From: Halichondria panicea
Lineage: Eukaryota; Porifera; Demospongiae; Suberitida; Halichondriidae
Assembly: GCF_963675165.1 (NCBI RefSeq)
Contig: NC_087382.1
Span: 3,263,963-3,327,962, forward strand
Length of the DNA: 64,000 nucleotides
Direction: 5' to 3'
Each line of letters begins with the position of its first letter. Position 1 is the first letter of the stretch. The translations under genes and the position numbers were made by a program. The notes below the pieces were generated by a model. The model was given only the letters and a program-made list of their open reading frames with translations, made no database searches and was not told where the DNA came from. Positions 35,633 to 47,340 of this stretch are shown piece after piece.

Positions 35633-35710
35633 TGTTCCAAATTTAGGAAGTTATTTGCAGACTTTGCCAACACAACAGCAGAAGATGACTACACCCTTGT
35701 CTCATATGAG
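35633..35710 (+). pseudogene. Relic of alsin-like exon 20 (copy D)
   Basis: Opens exactly as exon 20 and ends at a GTGAGTGG donor, with 10 bases missing in the middle. No exon 21 follows; the copy breaks off after the start of the intron. Confidence 0.8.
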
Positions 35711-36007
35711 GTGAGTGGTCAGCTTCTCCCAAATTAATAATCTAATCTCCCACCCTCTCAGTGACGCTCCTAATGATGTTGTACCACTATAGATAACCTA
35801 GCGTTATTGACCTCACTGTGTTTTACTTGAATTGTGTGTGTGTTTGTGTACAATCAATTTTACATTCTACATTCTGCTTTCTGCTAAAGTTGTCAAATAC
35901 GTTATTCATAGATTTTGTAATTACTCGCATGCGCATGTGGTTTTCATGAGATTCATTTTTACGATTTCATTCCTGCATGCACACAATATAGAATACATGC
36001 AGTTATA

Positions 36008-36505
<498 letters not shown>

Positions 36506-36605
36506 CCATCTCTATTTATTTTGACTAATGCCTTGTGCTAATTCTAAGAACCAAAATTAGAGGTTAATAATTGTTTTGTGCTTGCCACCTAGTAAAGCCA
36601 CTACT

Positions 36606-36659
<54 letters not shown>

Positions 36660-37284
36660 CCATCTCTATTTAGAGGTTAATAATTGTTTTGTGCTTGCCA
36701 CCTAGAAGAACCACATAGACCCATCCCCATTATCAGATACTATCACCACAAAACCACCTGGCCCAGACAATACAGCCTTATAAGATAAGCCTCCCTCAAG
36801 GTCAGATTTAGTTTACACAAGTACATAGCCATGCAAGCTAAGTTGAAGTATTACAGCAGCCAATATCAAGTCTAAGATAAGTTCTATACTTTATGTCAGC
36901 ATTACTTCCAATGTGAATATAGCTTACAATCAGCATGGCCCCAAATGAATAGCTTACAATCATTATTTAGTTTTGAATGCAATTGCAACAGATGAATGGG
37001 GAGGGTTGGTGCACCGTTAAAGACTCTTTAACCCATCATTCTCGGCTCTCAAGGCCGAGCATCTGTTTGCTTTTTCTATATCTGTATGGTTTTGTGCTGT
37101 CTAATTTTTTTGTTTTTTGTTTCTGGTAAATCCTTGTCGTAAATACACTTAATTAGCATCAGATGTCAATATGATTTAAAATTAAATTAAGCGAGCATCC
37201 CGTTTGAGCTAGTAATATGAGCAGTGGACACAATTCCACCCAAAAGTTATTTATTATTTTCTTATAATTTTATTTTGAAACCTC

Positions 37285-37289
<5 letters not shown>

Positions 37290-37360
<71 letters not shown>
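37290..37360. repeat. (CA)n microsatellite before alsin exon relic E
   Basis: CA run that ends directly at the relic of alsin-like exon 20, in the same place as the CA-rich acceptor tract of the real exon 20. Confidence 0.95.
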
Positions 37361-37361
<1 letters not shown>

Positions 37362-37549
37362 TGTTCCAAATTAGAGAAGTTTTTTGCACTTTTTGACTGA
37401 CTTTGCCAACACAGCAACAGAAGATGACTACACCCTCATCACATATGAGGTGAGTGGTCAGCTTCTCCCACCCCCTCAGTGACTAGTGCCCCCCCTCCCC
37501 CCTACAGGCTGCTTATAACTTTATTAAGACCAACGCTCCTGGAAGATAG
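37362..37549 (+). pseudogene. Relic of the last two alsin-like exons (copy E)
   Basis: 37362-37449 matches exon 20 with the same AATTAGAG change as copy B. 37508-37549 is a perfect exon 21 with stop. 7TM copy 3 follows. Confidence 0.85.
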
Positions 37550-37744
37550 AATGATGTACTGTTAACAATCATCACTGTGTTTTATAAAGTTGTTTATTTG
37601 TGTACAATCAATTTTACAAAAATAACATTGAAACCATAATTTTACATAGATTACATATTCACATCTTGACTTTCAATAATACATCTAAATAGTAATAGTT
37701 CTGAGCATGCATAAAGTAGCTCAGTTCTTCTCATGTGAGACTAT

Positions 37745-38695
37745 TCATACGGCTGCATCCGTGGTAGTTTGGCTGAACCATGTCAATGGATGAGCATTGA
37801 CTAGATTCGTCTCATCTACTTGTATTCGGTTGTCAGCATGTTGAACACGTTTAGTTCGGAAACTGTACAACAGGTACCCAAGCACACAGTAGGGGTAAAG
37901 AGCTGATATAGTGACTAATAATATGATCAGGCCAATGCTGGTATCTTCCGATAGTTCGACCATAGACAAGACAAAATAAGCAATGCTTAATATAGTAACT
38001 ATGAAGTACATAAACCACATCACTAGTTCCTTGACACATCTTCTTTTTGCTATTAGTTTCCTTTGAACACAAAACCAAACAAGTAGAATTACATAACCAA
38101 TCAAACCTAAGAGCATTGCTGCTGGAGTGACCATATAAATCGCAGCTTCACCACCACTTACTATAAAAAAAGGTATAGGCAGTACAATTATTATAAGCAG
38201 GAATACCACTTCCAGTATCACTTGTTGTTTGGGTGTACGATTTACACAACACGGCTGTCTTCTCATACAGCAGCTGCACATTTGAGCACATAGTTTCCAT
38301 AGCAGAATAGAGTAAGCTGTAAAGCTTAGAACAGAAGAAATCCATATTGCATATCCAAATCCCTGCTGATTATATATTCCACTACTATGCTCACAACTGT
38401 CAGGTCGATGTATACTCGACCTCATCACTAAGCCTATTGCTAATCCTACCAGCAATGTTGTAGTCACAGACAAGTAGACAAATAATCTCACGAGGAAATG
38501 TGTCTTCTTTCGACAGATGAAAGCAATGTTTAAAACCAGTCCGATTGTACTGAATAGAAGTTCCAGAGAGAACAGCACTATCTGTGCCAATGTAAACTTG
38601 GGAAAAACTTCATATGGCAATAAACTTTCTTGACACCCGTCATAGACATAGTCAATAGATCGGTTATAGTCTGAGATGTTCTTTGGTACATCCAT
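37745..38695 (-). CDS. Orphan 7TM protein, copy 3
   Basis: Intronless, 316 residues, seven helices in the same arrangement as copies 1 and 2. It differs in the first extracellular loop (SSIHRPDSCEHSSG) and in a short helix 6-7 loop (VELSEDTSIG). The tail ends TWFSQTTTDAAV. Start MDVPKNISDYNRS carries two glycosylation sites. No lesion. Its start lies only about 25 bp from the left end of the large element at 38722, which may therefore have split its promoter. Confidence 0.75.
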   Translation of the reverse strand: MDVPKNISDYNRSIDYVYDGCQESLLPYEVFPKFTLAQIVLFSLELLFSTIGLVLNIAFICRKKTHFLVRLFVYLSVTTTLLVGLAIGLVMRSSIHRPDSCEHSSGIYNQQGFGYAIWISSVLSFTAYSILLWKLCAQMCSCCMRRQPCCVNRTPKQQVILEVVFLLIIIVLPIPFFIVSGGEAAIYMVTPAAMLLGLIGYVILLVWFCVQRKLIAKRRCVKELVMWFMYFIVTILSIAYFVLSMVELSEDTSIGLIILLVTISALYPYCVLGYLLYSFRTKRVQHADNRIQVDETNLVNAHPLTWFSQTTTDAAV

Positions 38696-38849
38696 CTTGG
38701 AGCACTTGCAATTGGCTATTTTACGGTGGCTCTGAGAGCTACTTGCAGTTGACGTTAGAAGTAGATAGTTGGCTTACCTATTTAGCTTTCTTTCGAAGTA
38801 GGTAGTTGGCTTACCTATACCTATTTAGCTTTCGAAGTAGGTAGTTGGC

Positions 38850-38906
38850 TAGCCTCGATTCCCGGCCGCTTGAACGCCTTGTTCAAGCGGCCGGGAATCG
38901 AGGCTA
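38850..38906. mobile_element. 57-bp perfect hairpin element with 9-bp duplication
   Basis: Starts TAGCCTCGATTCCCGGCC and ends with its inverse. It is inserted into a subterminal repeat of the 38722 element, and GTAGTTGGC stands on both sides (38841-38849 and 38907-38915), a clean 9-bp target duplication. Confidence 0.8.
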
Positions 38907-38960
38907 GTAGTTGGCTTACCTATACCATAGATGTAGGAGAGAGGGATTGGAAACGGAAGT

Positions 38961-40421
38961 AGATTTCAATGTACTTCACATATGACCTCGATAAACATCC
39001 TTGCCTCGCTTAATGAGGGCTAATTTATTCCCCAGTAACCTCGCGGGTAACTGAGATTATTGCAAATCTTGGATTTTATGCTAGTATTCTGTCAAGTTTT
39101 CCAGTATCCAGTGCAACTGTGCTTTATATAGATAGTGAATAACCATTATTCAAGCTCTATTTACCGTTGCAACTATCTTCTTCATTGAATTTAGGTAAGT
39201 TTAATCTTGTATTGTACACATTTATCCCTTTTTCTCTGAAATGATTAATGTTTAGGTCATATACTTCAATATGCTTGTTGGTAAATCATGTGGTATCACC
39301 CCAAGCCAAAGAAAATTAGTCATACATCAGCTGGTAGAATTTAGTGCTAGAAAAAAGTTGAATTAAAGAGCACCACTAAAGATCCCTTTTTTGGGAATAT
39401 GCTAAGCGTTACAGAAATTTTAATTTTAGGCATACATTCCCTTATGATTGGTGATCACCCCAAGAGCATTAGTTTTGGATCAGGTGGATGTATAGCTTTT
39501 GTGTGCATGAATGTGTAGTCACCTATTTTTACCTCACAATTGTTATTGGCCCGGTAGTAGATTGTGGTGAAGGGCCTGTATTTAACTACTACAAATGCTG
39601 TTTCATCTATATTTTATATAGCAATACCTCGCAAGCCAAAACTTACTGAGTACGCTGAAGAAAAGAAGACAGAAGAATACCGAAGAATACCCCTCCTCTC
39701 TACACCCCTACACGTCACCGCCCTCGTAAATGTTATTGGCTGTTCCGGCTATATATACACTCTTGTATGCCTCACCAGCTTCTCTCCATCTAAGACTGTC
39801 TGATTAGAGTGCTAAACTAATCATAATTATAGCTGTAATAATCATTTTTATCGTGTAAGTTTTTGTTAATGTTGTTCGGTTTGATCCCACTCGTTTTACA
39901 CTTAGAAAGCAACTGGCAGTGCTGTGGAGTGTTTTGCTGTCTCCAAGTGTATGTAATTATACTTAATGAATTGGAAATTGAAATGTATACACGCTCACCA
40001 GCCTAGTATATATAGAAACTTCGTACAACTGATTCATCAAAAGTGAAAACAATTAAGAAAGTTACATGGTGTATTATGTATCTTGTCGTGTGAATGATCA
40101 TGGTTATTGCCTCAAACTAGTGGACTTCTTGATGGTTTTCTTTTTCATTTAATTTTAAGTTGGCAGCAAAAGAGAAGCCTCTGACAGTCACAAATACATT
40201 CACAATTTCAGGGAACTAAGCATCCTCTGATGATTTTATATCTACTGTGAAACAAGTATCCAATACCACTATAGCTCTGCACATTCTCCTTACTATTACC
40301 ATGTACCAATGCACTGTTGATTGTGTCTCTTTCCCTCTTCTTTCACCGCTTACAATGAGTTTTCCTCATTTGAGGCAAGAAAAGAAGACAAGAAAGCGAG
40401 GCGCGGATGTTTTCCGAGGCC
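38961..40421. other. Left interior of the large element, no gene recognised
   Basis: No supported exon. The segment 38921-38960 (ATAGATGTAGGAGAGAGGGA) returns in inverse at 40422-40465, so this stretch is bounded by an internal inverted repeat and may be a separate nested insertion. Confidence 0.5.
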
Positions 40422-40593
40422 CACTTCCGTTTCCAATCCCTCTCTCCTACATCTATGCCTATACCTATTTAGCTAGCCTCGTTCCCAGGCCTTACTTTTT
40501 CTTGCTGTTGTCACTGTTCATCCATAAACATAAGAAAGACATAGTGAGGCAGCAAAGAAAGAAATGGGCGTACAGTTAAACGAGCATGCGCAG

Positions 40594-40600
40594 TATAAAA
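40594..40600 (+). promoter_or_regulatory. TATA box for the transposase gene
   Basis: TATAAAA followed by GGGGGCTGGGC in the left inverted end, 178 bp before the transposase start codon. The same block in mirror orientation precedes the accessory gene. Confidence 0.55.
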
Positions 40601-40777
40601 GGGGGCTGGGCAGTCCAGAAAATGGACGCATATAATTATAAAAAATGGTGGAAATGTACGCTTACTCTGGGAGCTATATATAGAGCTCTGTGAAGCTATA
40701 TATAGTGCTCTGGGAGGTACTTAGACTATATTTAGATCTAAGCCAGCAACCAGACACGTGTACGAGTAGTTTGCGCT

Positions 40778-43212
40778 ATGGCAAGTCAAAGAAATCGTTT
40801 CAGACATTCTCTAGTTGTCAATTTTGACAATGAAGCAGCTAAGGCTGCATTCAAGACAAGGGCTGAGCATATACGCTCTGTGCTTTCTCCTGCTGGACAG
40901 CCAACCCTGGACAACGCTGGTTTGATGTCAGCCATGTTTGACCTGGTTGAGCAGCTGATTCCCGCGCCTTACGCGGGTAGTCCTAGTGTAGTTCCTGCAA
41001 GACAGTCATTCAACAAAGACAGTGGTAAGTTACTGTTTGTAGCAAGTAGATGTAAATAGTATACACTGGCTGCTAGTGGGCACAGGCCTTTGTCTTTAAT
41101 ATAGCTACTATTTGTAAATACAGGCATCTATACTGGTAATATTAGACCAGATGATGAAGCTGCATTCCTCACTGAGAGGACGTGTCTGGCTGATTTGTTG
41201 GAGGGGTTGAAGACATCTTGTTCGTGTGGCTTATCTGTCAACCCTTGGACAGTAGGATCACTTGTTCAGGTACGTGTAGCTATAATTATATATACAAATA
41301 TTATCTTCTATAATAGAAGGGCCATGTCCTGAGGCTAAAGTTCTCGTGCCGCAGATGCCATGTCGCTGAGAGAACGTGGTCCAGCTCCAGAGTGTTTGGA
41401 GCGCGTTACTTCTTGAACCAAAAGTAAGTTTCTCACATTATACCAAACATAAAATCATTTACATGTGTATTTAGAATGGTTCACAGTCTCACCTGTGCCG
41501 GTGTGCTGCCAGTCCAGTACATCAAACTCTCTAAGTTTGCGGGAATCGGCCATGTTGGACATGGGTACATGAAGAAAGGTGCGAAGAAAAATTTTGTTGA
41601 AATTACTGATTGCACTGTATGCAGTGTACTACGCCAGTGGATACTCTGATATAGTGGGCAGGATGGCAGAGGAGAGCATGAATGCTGCAGTGGATGAAGT
41701 GAAGGCCCTGCCAGCTTATGCCGAGAATGGAGAGGTAAGAAGGAATACGATTTTAGTAAAAGTATGTTTTTGTCTTGTTAGTGGGTCATTACTGACGCCA
41801 GGCATGACTCCACTGCTAATGCCTACCACACTACTGTGCCTTGTCTCGCTGGAAGGTACATACGATTATTAAAATTGTATATATCTGTTTACCTACTTTC
41901 TTCCTAGCACCAAGAAGATAGTTGGGATATCTACAGTGTCTCGAACAGACCACGGTGTTGCTCAGACACGAGAATTGCAGTGCACTAAGATTGCTGTGCC
42001 ACAGGCAATTGCTCGTGGTATGGCACCTTTTTGTGTATGTACTATGCTAATCAGTATTGTAATTCAGGTCTGAATGTTGTAGAAGTGGCGCATGATATGC
42101 AGCATCAAGTGTCTCGTTACGTGACCTCTGATCTGGGACTGAAGAACTCCTTTGATACATGGCATGGTAAGTATTAGTAATAATAAAGTACACTGTTCAG
42201 AACTGTTTTATTCAGGGACCAAGAATTTGTCAAAGTGTCTCCAGAAGGTTACTCAGGGTCGAGTTAGAGACAAGGGACTGACATGGTTTCCTGAGCTGGT
42301 TGACAAGCGTACGTTTCCTATACTTATGTGTAATGGTGTGTTTTCAGTGTTCTTTAGGAAAGAGTATAAAGGTGCATCTATACTGGGCTATGAAGAATTG
42401 TGATGGTGATGGCCAGAAGCTTCGTAGTCTGATAGAAAATATCGCTATGCACTATCAGGTAAAGTAATGCAATAATAATTATTATTACACTAGTAATTTT
42501 TAGGACAACCACCTTGAATGCCACCCTTCATCGACTTGTCATCTCCCTCACTACGCTCCTGGCAAGGATCTGCTGACTGACCCGGCTACTGTCCAGCAGC
42601 TGGAGAAACAATTGAAGGACACCTACATCTATCGCTTCCCAGAGTCCTTCTGTAGGGTATGTTCGTTGAGTATGACTATAACCTACTTAGACTGTGTGCT
42701 GTATATAGTGTCGTGATATGTATTGGGTGGAAAGTTTCAACCACCAGCTTCTCTGCTACATCTCAAAGAGGATCCACTACTCTACCAGGGTTTTCTCTAT
42801 GAGAATGAACTTGGCTGTGTTGGACTGGGTAAGGTTACTACTTCCCTGACAATTTGATATTAATAATTATATTCAGAATGAGAACGTGGGACGAGAGCAC
42901 ACAAGCGAGCGCAAGTTGAAAGACCTTCGGCGACCTGACCGCAGAACTGCCATGAAAGCTCTCGTCAAGAAAACGTATGAGTTTGCTTATGTACTGTGGA
43001 CCACCTACGTTACAAAGAACATGACAAGCTTGGAGTAAGTCAACGTATCTAGTGATCAGTACAATACTTATTGTTATTGTTGTAGTTTTCTTGATGAAGA
43101 TGATGGCGATGATGGCGATGATTCTGATACTTTAGAAGATGGGGAGATTGTACCTGATTCAGACAGTGATTACGAGGATGATGATCCTGGCTGTGTGGGA
43201 CCAGACGTCTGA
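40778..43212 (+). CDS. Kolobok-like DDE transposase
   Basis: Fourteen exons with GT-AG borders and unbroken phase: 40778-41024, 41124-41269, 41317-41423, 41475-41578, 41625-41734, 41782-41855, 41908-42017, 42068-42166, 42216-42308, 42358-42458, 42504-42656, 42709-42828, 42877-43034 and 43086-43212, giving 582 residues. A cysteine zinc-binding part (CSCG and, 30 residues on, CRRCH) lies near residues 115-150. Likely catalytic acids are D243 in WVITDARHDS, D309 in VAHDMQHQ and E456 in YWVESFNHQ. The FDTWHGTKNL motif between them and LAVLDWNENVGR near the C terminus resemble Kolobok transposases. The tail after about residue 540 is very acidic. Introns are only about 43-100 bp. Protein similarity is from memory; TTAA ends support it. 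Confidence 0.7.
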
Positions 43213-43335
43213 TTGTGTGAGTATGTTGGTATAATGTACTTTTGTTTCGCTAACCCCCTTTTAGCCAGTCATACGTCATCCTATGTTTATCATTAATTTT
43301 ACATACAATTAATAATGAGTCTGTTTGTACTAAAA

Positions 43336-44100
43336 TTAATCTTCTATATTATCGTCTGTAGTGTCGTATTCAATACTGGCGTCAAATGTACTCATGTAAT
43401 CCCTATAATGTCCGTCATCTGTAGGATAGCGTCTTCGAATTTCCTGCATGTACAGTACATGTATACACTTGAGTAATTTAATGCCATGAATTTTTTTTTT
43501 CTTACTTCAATTACACAGCGTGGCATGATGTCTCTCCTGTCATCCCTTGCAGTGCGCAGCTCCTTCGCTCTCAAGTACTCCTCGTCCTGCCACACCCCAA
43601 GCGTGTTCAGACACCTCCAAAACAGCTTGTAGAGCCTGTGTCGCTTCTCTGCATTGGCTGGATGTGGGTCACATGATCCCTTCAAAAACGTTGGAGGCTG
43701 TTGAATGACGCACGGGGCACAGAAACAGTGTGGACAGTGGTTGAGCCCTCTGTGGACGGGCACATTATGTTGTAGTGTCTCGTAACCACGAGGAAGATCA
43801 CGCACACTCACATCTGCTGAAAGAAAGCGATAATAATTGGCTAAGTTGTACACGTATTGTGATATGGTCACTTACCTTGCCTTTCTTCCAGATCAATTTC
43901 ATTCTCTGGTCTAACCACCCTCTCCCAAACGATCTCTGCCCTAAACCCTCTTGTTGGCTGGTGATCACGAATGAATTTGTTCAATTCTGAGATGAACACT
44001 TGAGGAGGAATATCGTCGTATTCAACTCTAACCTGGAACAAAACTGTGTATAGCTTCATATTGTTTGTATTGGTCTTACTTTTATGGTTTTTGCAGCCAT
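43336..44100 (-). CDS. Transposon accessory protein with P2X7 ballast-like domain
   Basis: Four exons: 44100-44080, 44032-43876, 43816-43506 and 43443-43336, phases consistent, 198 residues. The C-terminal half reads LNHCPHCFCAPCVIQQPP, then HRLYKLFWRCLNTLG, IMPRCVIE and EIRRRYPTDDGHYRDY. The order Cys cluster, RLYK..WRC, PRC, IRRRYP..GHY matches the cytosolic C-terminal (ballast, zinc-binding) domain of P2X7 receptors, where the end reads like PSCCRWRIRKEFPKSEGQY. The N-terminal 60 residues are new to me. There is no membrane segment and no P2X channel part. It is transcribed towards the transposase gene; stops lie 123 bp apart. Exon 3 has a CAGCAG acceptor that permits two one-residue variants. 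Role in transposition unknown. Confidence 0.65.
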
Positions 44101-44210
44101 AGTAAGCGCTAGCAAAGATAATATCTCTGTGGATAGTAGCTAGCTGTGTGTGCAAGTCTTGCGGCACAATTTGAAATTGTAATCACTTCCTTCCGGACTG
44201 CCCAGCCCCC

Positions 44211-44217
44211 TTTTATA
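44211..44217 (-). promoter_or_regulatory. TATA box for the accessory gene
   Basis: Mirror copy of the left-end TATAAAA block, 111 bp before the accessory start codon on the minus strand. Confidence 0.55.
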
Positions 44218-44270
44218 CACGGGAGCGCGGCGTGCTATCGCGCATTGATATCTGACGCATGCTCGTTTAA

Positions 44271-46475
44271 GAAAAGTAAGGCCTGGTCTGGGAAATCGCG
44301 TGATCCGCAAGGATTTTTATGAACGTGGGCGATATGTAGCCCACAATCGTGACGTAAGGTATTCTCCCACGCATTCAGAGTAAGACTGTACTGTACTGCA
44401 CTGAGACAACCCAGCAAGTCAGATCAGAGAACCAGCGTGGCCAGCTCTGGTGGCAGTAGCTACCTGCTATATGATAATGATGACTAAGCTATTCTACTAT
44501 AGCATGTAGAAAGACACAAGAAAAGGTAATAGTGATAGAATCTAAACACACAATCTCTAGACTAGTAGATCATCTAGCTAAGCCTAAGGTATAGCTAGCT
44601 ATAGTGCTTGCAAACTTCCAGTTCCAAGTCCATGTCCAGCTTGCTGCAGGCAAAGTTTTATTAGTCGTAGACCTCTGCGTGGGCAGTCCAACATCTCTAG
44701 CTCAGTATGCCCACGCTCATTTTCACCCTTCTACCCTCAGCGACTTCCCGATACAGGCTCTCCTCAGAGCTCTCCTTTTTCCTAACTCTACGTCTATTTC
44801 TTTCTTTATTCCTCCAATTAATACCGTATTTTATCTCATTGAACGAATAATACAGTATTTTATCTTATTGAACGATATGATAAAGAGAGCCTGTGTAGAG
44901 GCTACTATCAAGCTTTTAGACTACATTACATCATCTGTAATTGATCTGATTGGCTAAAAACAGTAGATTACATGGAAGCATAATCTACAAGAAAGTACTT
45001 ATTCTACAGGAAATGGGCGCATATTCTACAGGAAGTGGACACATATTCTACAGGAAATGGACGCATATTCTACAGGAAGTGACAAATAATTTGCAAGAAG
45101 TTCTCAAAAGTTGAAATGAAATTTTTAGTGAAAGTGACAAGATGACAAAAACATTATAAAAACACAGAATGCAATAGTTTGTTCAGTCAATATCCATTCT
45201 TTCCATGTCCACTGTTGCTTTGTATTGCTTTTTCCAGTTGGGCATGGGCAAGGGGGGCCAGGAAGCATCAAAAACACTTTAGCAGTCGCTTGACACTTTC
45301 TATTGAGTTTTTTAAGGTTCCATGCCGGTCCAGTCTGCTCTATACCCCCTCCACTCCACCACAGAGCTTCATTCTTCTTCTTGTTGTGTTGCAGTCAGTT
45401 CTAGCATAGTTCTAGGTTCTTTTTACTTGTCTGTTCTTTCCAGTATCTTCAAGAAGCGTTTCACAAGCTTTACTAAGTTTTTCATTGTTTTGAAGCCGTC
45501 TTCTTATCTTTTTCTGTCAACTGGTGTCTCTCACAGCTCTCCAGCTTGTCCAGCTCGCACAAATTCAATTTCTGTTGCTACGCACCAAACCTGGCTTTTT
45601 ATAACCATAGTTGGTGACCTTTAAACTCTAGCTCTACAAGAGAGAAGTGGGCGGGGCCGGGGGACAAGCCAGGTCCCAGGCCACTCTTCCTCTCCTTTTG
45701 AGGCCTTGTGAAAGAGGCTCATACGTAGGGCTAGGGTAGACTATTTACTATTTTGTTGTGTGTTAGAGTAGAAGAGGGTATTATGAGATGGAACCAATTA
45801 TGAGACAGCTGTTTAAAACAGGAGTGCTTCAGCTATTTTGTCTGCAGTTAATTAATAGCACTACCACTCTAGTATTTTTTCTAAAAGAAATTTGGAGTTG
45901 TATGCTTGTGTTGACAGAGATACCACAATAGTTTGTTTAAGTACAGAATTTAATTGGAAAAAACATTTTTATTGACCAAATTTAAGTGGGTGCCAAATGT
46001 TTGTAGTAAATTTCACTAGGTATCAGTTAAAACAGGAGTAACTGTTTTTATAGGCAAAATAATCACTATATTTTAATATCAAAAAGTTCCAGATATGTTA
46101 GAACAGCCAATTAGCGTTAAAATTAATTAATTGCAATGGTGTCTCGTAAATACCCCCCCTGTCTCATAATATCCAAACCACTTTGAACACTAGCTGCAAA
46201 CAAAGCACTGTCACTAATTTTTTTGCTTACATGCAAAGCATATTTACCATAATAGTTAGTGAACAGGCTATTTAGCTCCCTCAAGATTACTGCAAGACAG
46301 GGGGGTCAGACACATTTAGAGGTCTCATAATACCCCCTTGTACTCTATAATCATTGGATGCAATGACACACAGAGAACATGCTATATCAGCACTGTGGTT
46401 CAGCTGAAACATGTAACAGTATCGCACACACTAGCACTACTGTAGATTTTCTAATACACATTGAATGTCATTTGT
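44271..46475. other. Right interior of the large element, mostly non-coding
   Basis: No gene supported. 45003-45082 holds about four units of a 20-bp repeat (TCTACAGGAAATGGACGCAT and variants). TTGGTGACCTTTAAA near 45610 returns in inverse near 46940, which suggests another nested insertion of about 1.3 kb. Confidence 0.5.
45003..45082. repeat. About 20-bp tandem repeat, four units
   Basis: Units alternate between TCTACAGGAAATGG and TCTACAGGAAGTG forms, each followed by a short ACGCATAT or ACACATAT spacer. Confidence 0.8.
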
Positions 46476-46547
46476 TCACTCGTTCCTTCTTAGATCCTGT
46501 ATGTTCTTGTGCTCAGCATACAGTGCTTCGAAGCAAGCAGTAATAAC
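46476..46547 (-). CDS. Possible terminal exon of an unknown gene
   Basis: After a CAG acceptor (46550-46548) there is an open 23-codon stretch, VITACFEALYAEHKNIQDL and a few more residues, ending in TGA. It has a coding look and a good acceptor, but I found no convincing upstream exon. It may be chance or a relic within the large element. Confidence 0.2.
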   Translation of the reverse strand, partial: VITACFEALYAEHKNIQDLRRNE

Positions 46548-46950
46548 CTGCAAGACAAAGATCTACGATTACAAACAGTATACCTGTACTGCTGACCCTC
46601 CTCCCACCCACAGCGATTTATAAGATTTATACAAGCACAGCAGATTCATGTTAGATACTATAAATTATGATGTAAGGCTTACATTTACTTTTGTGGGGAG
46701 AGGAAGGGGAATTTGTAACAACAGTTCCTTACCTTTCCTACTCAACTCTGTCTCAGGCTACTGCAACATCTTGCAAGACTTCAAGAGTTTGCTAAGGATA
46801 TTACATACTTTGGAGCACTGCATGCTGACATTCTCTACAGTATAAACACAGCACAAACACCATGGCAAGGCTAAAGCGTTTAGCACTAAGTAGCTAGATT
46901 TAAATGGGCATTTATTGGAATGAACACATTCCGTTTAGTTTAAAGGTCAC

Positions 46951-47340
46951 CAACTACCTACTTCGAAAGCTAAATAGGTATAGGCCTAGGTACAAGCCAA
47001 CTACCTACTTCGAAAGCTAAATAGGTATAGGTAAGCCAACTACTTACTTCGAAAGCTAAATAGCTAAGCCAACTACCTACTTCGAAAGCTAAATAGCTAA
47101 GCCAACTACCTACTTCGAAAGCTAAATAGGTATAGGTAAGCCAACTACCTACTTTGAAAGCTAAATAGGTAAGCCAACTACCTACTTCGAAAGCTAAATA
47201 GCTAAGCCAACTACCTACTTCGAAAGCTAAATAGGTATAGGTAAGCCAACTACCTACTTTGAAAGCTAAATAGGTAAGCCAACTACCTACTTCGAAAGCT
47301 AAATAGGTAAGCCAACTATCTACTTCGAAAGTCAACTGCA
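46951..47340. repeat. Subterminal tandem repeat array (right end of the large element)
   Basis: About ten units of AGCCAACTACCTACTTCGAA followed by AGCTAAATAGGTA with or without an extra TAGGTA, so unit length alternates between about 33 and 41 bp. The left end has three units in inverse orientation (38760-38920). The long open frame on the minus strand (repeating WLTYLAFEVGS) is a product of the repeat, not a protein gene. Confidence 0.9.

Larger units (their letters stand above)
40576..44270. mobile_element. Kolobok-like DNA transposon with two genes
   Basis: TTAA stands at both ends (40576-40579 and 44267-44270). Directly inside is a perfect 11-bp inverted repeat, ACGAGCATGCG (40580-40590, inverse at 44256-44266). 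Further in, a second inverted block TATAAAAGGGGGCTGGGC with CAGTCC is found at both ends (40594-40616 and 44195-44217). TTAA duplication is the rule for the Kolobok superfamily. The element encodes a + strand transposase and a - strand accessory protein, which converge in the middle; both are intact. Sequence outside the TTAA also shows an inverted AGGCCTTACTTTT on both sides (about 40483-40497 and 44271-44284), so an outer boundary is possible. Confidence 0.7.

Noticed and set aside
45179-45624. Two overlapping hydrophobic frames near 45.2-45.6 kb
   Set aside because: Low-complexity Ser/Leu translations with no start context, splice sites or family resemblance.
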